A model generated the notes under the pieces. The model was not told the origin of the DNA, made no database searches, and saw only the letters and a list, made by a program, of their open reading frames with translations. Source: BRH-c25 sp964447145 (lineage in GTDB: Bacteria > Bacillota > Clostridia > Lutisporales > Lutisporaceae). From it: DNA of 64,000 nucleotides. Below, in pieces: positions 51,896 through 58,856 of the stretch. The first letter of the stretch is position 1; every line of letters begins with the position of its first letter. The stretch is from positions 1 through 64,000 of the forward strand of contig CAYURW010000001.1 in NCBI GenBank assembly GCA_964447145.1, written 5' to 3'. The position numbers and the translations under genes were made by a program.

Positions 51896-53086
51896 TTAAA
51901 GCTCCTCCTCCCCCCTTAAAAGCTCAACTTCAATAACTTCGCCAGCTTTACATTCTGTCCGTCCCGGTTTTGTAACATAAATCGCCCCTGCGCCTAAGGA
52001 ATTAGCAACATTACCGCCTCGCCACGGTTTTTGCTTTACTATGTATTCATCTTTAGTTTTTTGCACCTCCATCATGCAAAGAATCTCCATATTGCTGGGA
52101 GTATTAATGTTTTCGGCCAGCACTCCCTTTATAGTTTGGCGCCTGGGGGAGGGAAGATGAAGCAAATGATTAACTATAGCCCGAATACACCAATCAAAAC
52201 CATATAATACCGCAAGGGGAGGCCCGGGTATGTTAATAACAGGCTTGTTATCAATCAGGGCTACACACATTGGCTTGCCGGGGGCAGCAGCAACCCAGTG
52301 AAACAGGGTCATACCCCTTTCTTCCAGCAATTGTGCATTATAATCCTCCTCACCCTTAGAGGAACCACCATTCAATATGACAATGTCCGCTTGTAATAAC
52401 GCCTCTTCAAGGGCTTTCCCCGCAACGGCCCTATCATCTCTCACAATAGGAAAACAAATTGGGTCAGCACCTATCTCCCGCAGCATGTGCTTAGCCAATA
52501 TGCTGTTGCTGTCAATGTTATTTCCCCGCTTAAGGGGTGTGCCGAGGGGAACAAGTTCGTTGCCGGTTGGTATAAAAGCTACCCGCGGCCTTTTATATAC
52601 TTCAACCTTAGATATACCGCCTATAGCCAAACATCCAAGGTCAAAGGAGCGTAATCGTCTATTTTTTCGTGCAAGTAAATCTCCATTCTTAATGGTACTT
52701 CCTCTTGGGCGTATATTAAAACCCGCTTCTACCTTTGCATTTGGAGCAATTATTAGCATACCCCCTGCGGATATTGACACTTGCTCAATCGGGATTACTG
52801 CATCAAATTTGTCATCAAAATCGTCACCGGTATCCGCACGGCAAAAATCCTCCCCAAGCTTCCAGGTGCGCGTATCGGGGATTCCATTAATAAACAGTTC
52901 TGATCTGACACCTATCCCATCCATACCGGAAGCCCGTACCACCGGAACAGATATTTCAGAATACACATCATCGACAAGTACCCGGTCCAATGCTTCGTCT
53001 GTTGCTACTGTTTCCTTCTGAAAACCTGGTTTCCATTTTTGCAGTAATCCATTTATCACCTGTAATCTGGTCGGTAATGGTTGCAT
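51896..53086 (-). CDS. MoeA-like molybdopterin molybdenumtransferase, divergent
   Basis: A 396-residue protein with all MoeA domains in order: the N-terminal linker region, the domain with SGMDGIGVR (usual MDGYA), the MPT-binding domain (about 175-320) with PTGNELV, GGSSKGEEDY (usual GG-S-G-D) and AAPGKPM, and the C-terminal beta barrel (about 325-396). A key loop reads IPGPPLAV where most MoeA have LPGNPVS. MoeA inserts Mo or W into adenylated molybdopterin. The changes suggest a subfamily or a regulatory version. It lies in an operon with a methyltransferase and an importer, supporting a metal cofactor role. Confidence 0.87.
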   Translation of the reverse strand: MQPLPTRLQVINGLLQKWKPGFQKETVATDEALDRVLVDDVYSEISVPVVRASGMDGIGVRSELFINGIPDTRTWKLGEDFCRADTGDDFDDKFDAVIPIEQVSISAGGMLIIAPNAKVEAGFNIRPRGSTIKNGDLLARKNRRLRSFDLGCLAIGGISKVEVYKRPRVAFIPTGNELVPLGTPLKRGNNIDSNSILAKHMLREIGADPICFPIVRDDRAVAGKALEEALLQADIVILNGGSSKGEEDYNAQLLEERGMTLFHWVAAAPGKPMCVALIDNKPVINIPGPPLAVLYGFDWCIRAIVNHLLHLPSPRRQTIKGVLAENINTPSNMEILCMMEVQKTKDEYIVKQKPWRGGNVANSLGAGAIYVTKPGRTECKAGEVIEVELLRGEEEL

Positions 53087-53098
53087 ATTTATCCCTTC

Positions 53099-54025
53099 CT
53101 ATTCCGGGCGTTCATACGAAGCCCTTGTTGTTTTTTCATCCACATCCCATAAAATCCTTCCAAACCAAACATCGCTAACTTCTTTCACAAAACCGTCAGG
53201 ATCCGCATTGTCATGCAGCCACCTCTCAATTAAGCCCATGCTTTCGGTATTGCGCTCATCCGGCTCAAGCATCTGTTCCATAAATAACTGTACCCGCCTT
53301 TGGCCGGGCTTGATGGCACATTCCTTATGACGTTTGTAATAAGTTGCCTCGGGATAATACCCTGCTAAAAAAAGGGTATTAAACAGAGAGTAAAACCATG
53401 GGCCTGACCATACCTTGGGCCGCTTGCGTCCAAAAACCTCCTTCATTATCCGGCTCTCCAATTCGTTTTCGCTATGTATATGCGTAATATTACAGCAGTA
53501 TTTGCGACTCATCCTTATTAATTTATACAGGCCGTCAATGCCATGTATAGCAGGTGTATTAGAGCTAAAAACCAGATCAAACTTTCCTGCGAGATTTTCC
53601 TTATCAATATCTAACGTCTGAAAATCGCAGACACGAAAAGAAACGTTATCGAGCTGTTCCCTTTGTACATATTCATGCCCATACTGAATCATTTTTGGAG
53701 AAATATCAATTCCCGTGACATGGTTTGCAATCTGCGCAAATGCAGCGGCAAATCTGCCCGGTCCACAGCCGATATCCGCCACATCATATCCGGCTTTCAA
53801 AATACCGTGATTCTTCAGATAATCAACAGTAGACCGAATCCTATCATCGCTTTTATCCTTTTCTAAGTTCCCATAGTCCTCTTCCCAGGTTTCAGCCCGT
53901 TTATCCCACATTGCTGCGGAATGCTCCGGTGCATCAGGCATTTTGTAATTCTGCAGCTTTACAAAATAATTAAAATCAATCTTATTGCCCTCTGCACTGT
54001 TCTTAAAATCAATACAATCTTTCAA
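53099..54025 (-). CDS. Class I SAM-dependent methyltransferase
   Basis: A 308-residue protein. Motif I is VADIGCGPGRFAAAFA (about 80-95), with D in 'TGIDISPKMI' for the ribose and 'FDLVFSSNTPAIHG' as motif IV. The last 130 residues are unlike typical short methyltransferases. The start is a TTG with GGGAG 8 bases upstream. A hairpin (ATCAACAA/TTGTTGAT, 54098-54132) lies between it and the ATPase gene and may reduce read-through. Such methyltransferases recur beside FecCD-type importers of metal oxyanions; the substrate is unknown. Confidence 0.82.
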   Translation of the reverse strand: MKDCIDFKNSAEGNKIDFNYFVKLQNYKMPDAPEHSAAMWDKRAETWEEDYGNLEKDKSDDRIRSTVDYLKNHGILKAGYDVADIGCGPGRFAAAFAQIANHVTGIDISPKMIQYGHEYVQREQLDNVSFRVCDFQTLDIDKENLAGKFDLVFSSNTPAIHGIDGLYKLIRMSRKYCCNITHIHSENELESRIMKEVFGRKRPKVWSGPWFYSLFNTLFLAGYYPEATYYKRHKECAIKPGQRRVQLFMEQMLEPDERNTESMGLIERWLHDNADPDGFVKEVSDVWFGRILWDVDEKTTRASYERPE

Positions 54026-54131
54026 TTTTGTAAACTCCCTTGTATTATTAATATCGTTATTTACTCAGTGGATTTTGCCACTTTTCAACAATGTTTCATC
54101 AACAAATATCGCGATCAAATAATATTGTTGA

Positions 54132-54947
54132 TCATTCGTTAATGCACTGTACTATTTCTGTATTATTGTTCTTAACCGGTAAACAAATCGTTCTTCTTGT
54201 TCCATATCTGTCATTTATAGATACAACATCCATTTCAATATCATAGACACTTTCTAAAATCTCCGGTGTAATCACCTCCAGCGGTTTTCCAAAGGCCTCC
54301 ACCCTGCCCTGATTCATGAGCAATACTTTGTGCCCAACGGATAAGGGATGCTCGGGGCTGTGAGTGGATATGACTACACAGTATCCCTTTTTTGCGAGAT
54401 CTGCCACTACATCCATCAACAGCTGTTGATTTGCATAATCCAAATTAGCTCCCGGCTCATCCATTACAAACACCTTTGCCTTTTGGCATATGGCGCGTGC
54501 AATCAGTATCATCTGACGTTGACCTCCGCTTAAGGACGTATATTTGCGGTTTGCTAAATGAAGAGCGTTTAATTTTTTTAATGCATCAAATGCTGCGTTA
54601 CGATCAGCGGCCTTTGGGGCCTCGAAGGCTGAAAAATGACTGGCCCTTCCCATAATAACAACATCCAGTGCAGTATATGCAAAAATCGGTGTATGATGTT
54701 GTGGAATGTAGGCTACTAAGTTGGCCAGTTCTTTTGGGGACATTGATTTTGTTGGTTTTCCATCAATACATATCCCTCCACCGGTTGTCTTAATTATTCC
54801 AAGAATCAATCGAAAAAGTGTGGTCTTGCCACAACCATTTGGCCCTAGCAGGAAGAGAATTTCTCCTACATCAGCAGAGCAGGAAACCTCTTTGACAATA
54901 TCTTCGCCACCATACCCTCCACTGATCTTTTCTATTTCAAGAAGCAT
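54132..54947 (-). CDS. ABC importer ATPase, FecE/BtuD type
   Basis: A 271-residue ATP-binding subunit. Walker A is GPNGCGKTTL, the Q loop is YIPQHH, the signature is LSGGQRQM, Walker B is VFVMDEPGANLD and the switch histidine is in STHSPEH. It energises the FecCD-like permease encoded 3 bases upstream. In the context of MoeA, MobA and ModE-like genes a molybdate or tungstate substrate (MolC type) is the best guess, but siderophore or heme uptake cannot be excluded. Confidence 0.92.
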   Translation of the reverse strand: MLLEIEKISGGYGGEDIVKEVSCSADVGEILFLLGPNGCGKTTLFRLILGIIKTTGGGICIDGKPTKSMSPKELANLVAYIPQHHTPIFAYTALDVVIMGRASHFSAFEAPKAADRNAAFDALKKLNALHLANRKYTSLSGGQRQMILIARAICQKAKVFVMDEPGANLDYANQQLLMDVVADLAKKGYCVVISTHSPEHPLSVGHKVLLMNQGRVEAFGKPLEVITPEILESVYDIEMDVVSINDRYGTRRTICLPVKNNNTEIVQCINE

Positions 54948-54950
54948 TGG

Positions 54951-55985
54951 CTACCTATCCTTTCGCTTAATAATTAAGTACACAAAAAAAGGCGCACCTA
55001 TAACACTTGTCACTACACCTAAAGGAAGCTCCATTGCAAATACCGAACGGGCGATGTCATCCATAAGTACCAGATAAACAGCGCCAACCAGTGCACAGGT
55101 AGGGATTAAGTGCTTGTAATCAGGTCCCGCAAGCACACGACACATGTGCGGCACCATCAACCCTACCCAACCTATCAGACCCCCAAGACAAACAGCAGCA
55201 GCACTCACCATCGTAGATGCAATAATAAAGATAAATCGATATTTCCCGGTGCTGATCCCAATACTCTTTGCCTCCTCATCGTCTAATGTAAGCAGATTAA
55301 CTCGCCAACGCAAGGCAAGTATTAAAGCCAATCCGGCAATCATAGGGCCGGCACTCCAGGCGAATGCCTCCATATTTGTCTTTGTAAGGCTGCCCATAAG
55401 CCAAAATGTTATCTGCGGCAGCACATCATTTGGATTGGCCAAATACTTAATTATTGTTACACCGGAATTGCATAGAGCCATAATCATTGAACCGGTGAGC
55501 ACAAGGCTAAGGGTCTGGGAATAGTAAGATTTGCGGCCTATTAAATAAGCCAGGGCAACTGCGGTTATACCGCCGCCAAAAGCCGAAAGCTGTATGACCC
55601 AGCCCGGAGAACCAACAAGGATCGCAACAGCCGCGCCAAGGCTTGCCCCTGACGATACTCCGAGAATGTCGGGGGAAACAAGGGGATTACGGAACATCCC
55701 CTGATATACCGCACCCGCAACAGAAAGAGAAGCTCCGATCAAAACAGCGGATAGTATCCGCGGAAGCCTTATGCTCCAAAAAATAGTTACGGCTTGTGGA
55801 AGAACATCCCCCCTGTAACCAAACCGTACAAAAAAAGCTCTTATCACATCAGCAGGTGTAAGCGGATAATAACCAACACCAAAGGATAAGAGGGTAATGC
55901 AAAACAACACAAGGAGCATTATAACCAGCACCAAACGATACCTTCTGCGCAATCTTGCTTCCTCAGCTATATGTATAGAATCCAA
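54951..55985 (-). CDS. ABC importer permease, FecCD/BtuC type
   Basis: A 344-residue membrane protein with about ten helices. Family marks are RLPRILSAVLIGASLSVAGAVYQGMFRNPLVSPDILGVSSGA near residues 70-110 and 'GWVGLMVPHMCRVLAGPDYKHLIP', the coupling helix contacting the ATPase. The start is a TTG with GAGGG 7 bases upstream. It is the first gene of the minus-strand operon and is read from the promoter at 56110-56139, opposite the binding-protein gene. Confidence 0.93.
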   Translation of the reverse strand: MDSIHIAEEARLRRRYRLVLVIMLLVLFCITLLSFGVGYYPLTPADVIRAFFVRFGYRGDVLPQAVTIFWSIRLPRILSAVLIGASLSVAGAVYQGMFRNPLVSPDILGVSSGASLGAAVAILVGSPGWVIQLSAFGGGITAVALAYLIGRKSYYSQTLSLVLTGSMIMALCNSGVTIIKYLANPNDVLPQITFWLMGSLTKTNMEAFAWSAGPMIAGLALILALRWRVNLLTLDDEEAKSIGISTGKYRFIFIIASTMVSAAAVCLGGLIGWVGLMVPHMCRVLAGPDYKHLIPTCALVGAVYLVLMDDIARSVFAMELPLGVVTSVIGAPFFVYLIIKRKDR

Positions 55986-56022
55986 TATGTATCCCTCACA
56001 ACTTCTAAGCTCACCGAAACCC

Positions 56023-56139
56023 TTGACATGTCATTTTATTAATGATATATTTTGTAAAGTGAGCGATATATTTTTATTTGCGACTCGCTTGTACATATTA
56101 TTCGTAATAATACTATCACTGTACTTTATTATTTGTCAA
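56023..56139. promoter_or_regulatory. Face-to-face promoters and dyad controlling the importer
   Basis: The + promoter is TTGACA (56023-56028), 17 nt, TATATT (56046-56051), and reads into the binding-protein gene. The minus promoter is TTGACA (56134-56139), 18 nt, TAGTAT (56110-56115), and reads into the permease gene. They point at each other, so the transcripts overlap by about 45 bases. Between the -10 boxes lies an imperfect inverted repeat (TGTAAAGTGAGCG near 56053-56066 and CGACTCGCTTGTACA near 56081-56095) around CGATATATTTTTATTTGCG, a plausible operator for a ModE-like regulator. Confidence 0.6.
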
Positions 56140-56187
56140 CCCAATTAGCTTAACCTATCACAAAACAAATTTGAAATGAGGTGCAAA

Positions 56188-57267
56188 ATGAAAAGGAAAC
56201 AAATTCTGCCCCGGCTTATGGCTTTTATTCTGATGTTGTTCATTTTTGCCGGATGCGCCAGTCAAACAATTACTCCATCCAATCAGGCTCCTCCATCGGA
56301 ATATGAAATTACCGATATGGCAGGGCGAACAATGACCATTCCCGGAGAAATAAAAACAGTATTCTCCTGCAACCCCATATCGGCCATTTACCTTTATACC
56401 CTGGTGCCTGATCAGCTTCTTGGGTGGAACTATGAACTCAATAATATTGAGCGGAGTATAGTTTTGCAAAAATATCATTCTCTTCCGAACTTTGGCATGG
56501 GTGATGCAATTAACTATGAAGCTGTAATTGCATCAAATCCGACAATTGCTTTTAATGTATCTGCGCTAAATGACGGCATGAAGGATCAATCAGACAAGCT
56601 GGCAGAAAAGCTTGGCATACCTGTGGTGATGGTCAGCAATAAGCTGGAAGATGCACCGGCAGTCTACCGATTTATGGGCGAACTTTTCGGTGTGAAAGAA
56701 CAGGCAGAAAAACTTGCAGCATATACGGAAAAAACCTTCAGTGATATTGCCGGAATGGATATACCGGAGGGCGAAAAGATCCGCATGTACTACGGCAATG
56801 GTGAAAACTCTCTGGAAACTGCCCCTGCCGGTTCCTCACATGCTCAGATCATTGATATGGTAAATGCCATTAATGCAGCCGATTTGGAAGCGGGGGACGG
56901 CTCAAGGATACAAATTTCCCTTGAGCAGCTGCTTGCCTGGGACCCTGATGTGATTGTTGTAAATGGTGAACCAAAGTCCAATACCAGCGGCGAAACTGCA
57001 GCAAAAGCCATTTTAAGCAGCAACGATTTCGCATCGTTAAAAGCCGTAAAACAAAATATGGTTTTTGGTGCCCCAAACGCCCCTTTCAGCTGGGTAGACA
57101 GACCGCCGGGACCAAACCGCATAATAGGAATGCGTTGGCTGGCAAAAAAAATCTACCCTCAATATTTCGATTACAATGTTGATGATGAGGTACGCGAGTT
57201 TTTCCGGCTCTTTTATCACACGGAACTAACCGATACACAGCTGGCCAAATTATATGGCGGCAATTAA
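56188..57267 (+). CDS. ABC importer substrate-binding lipoprotein
   Basis: A 359-residue class III (BtuF/MolA-type) binding protein with a lipobox near the N terminus (IFAGC). It has the fold's opening 'YEITDMAGRTMTIPGEIKTVFSCNPISAIYLY' and the second lobe 'GDGSRIQISLEQLLAWDPDVIVV'. The ATG at 56188 follows GAGGTG by 4 bases; an ATG four codons earlier overlaps that site. A strong promoter lies upstream and a terminator follows. It delivers the ligand to the permease encoded divergently. The MoeA/MobA/ModE neighbours suggest molybdate or tungstate. Confidence 0.9.
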   Translation: MKRKQILPRLMAFILMLFIFAGCASQTITPSNQAPPSEYEITDMAGRTMTIPGEIKTVFSCNPISAIYLYTLVPDQLLGWNYELNNIERSIVLQKYHSLPNFGMGDAINYEAVIASNPTIAFNVSALNDGMKDQSDKLAEKLGIPVVMVSNKLEDAPAVYRFMGELFGVKEQAEKLAAYTEKTFSDIAGMDIPEGEKIRMYYGNGENSLETAPAGSSHAQIIDMVNAINAADLEAGDGSRIQISLEQLLAWDPDVIVVNGEPKSNTSGETAAKAILSSNDFASLKAVKQNMVFGAPNAPFSWVDRPPGPNRIIGMRWLAKKIYPQYFDYNVDDEVREFFRLFYHTELTDTQLAKLYGGN

Positions 57268-57285
57268 TATTTGGTCATACTAGTA

Positions 57286-57322
57286 AAAACCCCGGAATAA
57301 GCCTTGGCTTCTCCGGGGTTTT
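57286..57322 (+). terminator. Terminator of the binding-protein gene
   Basis: An 11-bp stem AAAACCCCGGA/TCCGGGGTTTT (57286-57296/57312-57322) with a small inner AAGCC/GGCTT stem, then GTATT. Confidence 0.88.
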
Positions 57323-57389
57323 GTATTACTAATTGCATTTCATTCAGCATTTATTATATAATAAAAACAATTTACAGTGAAAGGAGTAG

Positions 57390-58301
57390 ATGATCATGAT
57401 TGCAGCCTTGATTATTGCTGCCGGAAGAACCAAACGCAGGGCCAGGTTTGAACCATTAAAAGAAGTAGGAACTATCACGGCGATACAGCGTATTGTTATG
57501 GTGTTTAAGCGTGCCGGCATAGAACGTATTGTGGTTGTATGCGACAGAGAAAAAACAGAAAAGCTTGCGGCTCATATGGATGTGGTATATTTATATAACA
57601 ACAAGAATGCCGAAATGCTGGACAATGTAAAAATCGGTCTTGCCTATTTACAGGATAAATGTACGGCGGCATTGATTACCCACACAGAGGTACCCTTGTT
57701 TTCAATTAAAACAGTACAAACACTTATGGAGGCAAAAGGGGAGATATGTATACCTTCTTACCGAGGTAACACAGGCCACCCAATGCTTTTACCTGCGGAG
57801 CATTTTCATATGGTTTTGTCGTACTTTGGTGATGGCGGCCTCGCCGAGGCAGTGGAAAAATCCGGTCTGAGGCGTCATATTGTAGATGTGCCGGATAAAG
57901 GCATCATTACAGGACTGCAAGCCTCAGAGGATTATACGCACTTGCCCTCTGGACACAACCTAACTCAACTGCATCCGGAGATTAGAATTCGCCTTGTAAA
58001 AGAAAAGCCATGCTTCGGTCCCGGTGCCTACCATCTTCTGCAATTGACAGAGGAGACGAATTCCCTGCGTCAGGCATGCCTTCACATGGGCATATCCTAT
58101 AGTAAAGGAAGAACAATCATATCACAGATTGAACAGCAATTGGGTTATTCTGTAATAGAAAGCCGGCAGGGAGGCAAGACTGGCGGGTATTCCACCGTAA
58201 CAAAAAAAGGCAAGGAATTGATGCTGACCTACACCGAATTCTGTGGGGAGGCAATGCAATGCGTACAGTCATTGTTCGAAAGGTTTTTTGATAAAAGGTG
58301 A
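57390..58301 (+). CDS. MobA/MocA-like nucleotidyltransferase fused to ModE-like HTH
   Basis: A 303-residue two-domain protein. Residues about 1-190 are an NTP transferase of the MobA/MocA type ('ALIIAAGRTKRRARFEPLKEVG', then 'THTEVPLFSIKTV' in place of the usual D-P, and 'GNTGHPMLLP'). Residues about 205-300 are a ModE N-terminal winged helix ('GAYHLLQLTEETNSLRQACLHMGISYSKGRTIISQIEQQLGYSVIESRQGGKTGG'). MobA/MocA enzymes attach GMP or CMP to molybdenum cofactor; ModE domains bind DNA when molybdate is present. The fusion could couple cofactor state to transcription, with the operator at about 56053-56095 as a candidate target. Its 3' end overlaps the NTPase gene on the other strand by 33 bases. 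Confidence 0.85.
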   Translation: MIMIAALIIAAGRTKRRARFEPLKEVGTITAIQRIVMVFKRAGIERIVVVCDREKTEKLAAHMDVVYLYNNKNAEMLDNVKIGLAYLQDKCTAALITHTEVPLFSIKTVQTLMEAKGEICIPSYRGNTGHPMLLPAEHFHMVLSYFGDGGLAEAVEKSGLRRHIVDVPDKGIITGLQASEDYTHLPSGHNLTQLHPEIRIRLVKEKPCFGPGAYHLLQLTEETNSLRQACLHMGISYSKGRTIISQIEQQLGYSVIESRQGGKTGGYSTVTKKGKELMLTYTEFCGEAMQCVQSLFERFFDKR

Positions 58302-58817
58302 ATCCGGGTCAAAGTGTTGCAGGGCATCTAATATTTGTTTTTCCAATGTATTACGATTATAGACATTTACATTAAAAACCAATGCATTTTGATGTGAAAG
58401 CACACTCCTTAAGAAGGGAGTGTCCACTGTTTTGACTGCTGCAAGTACGAAATATGGGCCGTCCAGTATGCGCAGTACAGCATCGCAAAAGATCATTTCC
58501 CCAGACTCAATAAACCCAAGCTCATCCATAAGTACAATAGAACCGGACGGGATATCCATAAGCAGTGCTGCCCCCAAATTATCAAACACACCTTCGTTAA
58601 TCCTGATTCCATTGGCTGAGCATAATGCTGCAGTATTCTTATCAGAATATGTCTTTTCACCGGTTGCCTGATGAATATAAACCTGGTCTCTTCCTATAGC
58701 CTTCGCATCCGTTTTCTCTGTCCGAAAACCAAACACAGGCAGCCTTGTCCTGTGTAACAGCTTGCTGATCAAAGTTGATTTTCCGACACCAATATCTCCG
58801 ATGACCAATATATGCAT
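58269..58817 (-). CDS. THEP1-like nucleoside triphosphatase
   Basis: A 182-residue P-loop protein. Walker A is GDIGVGKST at the N terminus, Walker B is VLMDELGFIE (the D-E-L-G of the THEP1/NTPase_1 family), and an Arg-rich FRTEK strand lies between. THEP1 members hydrolyse NTPs or act as kinases of unclear substrate; similar proteins occur in molybdenum cofactor loci. MobB was considered but lacks the D-E-L-G pattern. It converges on the MobA-ModE gene, with a 33-base tail-to-tail overlap. Confidence 0.8.
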   Translation of the reverse strand: MHILVIGDIGVGKSTLISKLLHRTRLPVFGFRTEKTDAKAIGRDQVYIHQATGEKTYSDKNTAALCSANGIRINEGVFDNLGAALLMDIPSGSIVLMDELGFIESGEMIFCDAVLRILDGPYFVLAAVKTVDTPFLRSVLSHQNALVFNVNVYNRNTLEKQILDALQHFDPDSPFIKKPFEQ

Positions 58818-58856
58818 ATAAAAGTCCTTCCTATGTAAAATGAGGATAGTATATTA

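Noticed and set aside
58269..58817. MobB
   Set aside because: The Walker B D-E-L-G and overall layout fit THEP1-type NTPases better than MobB.
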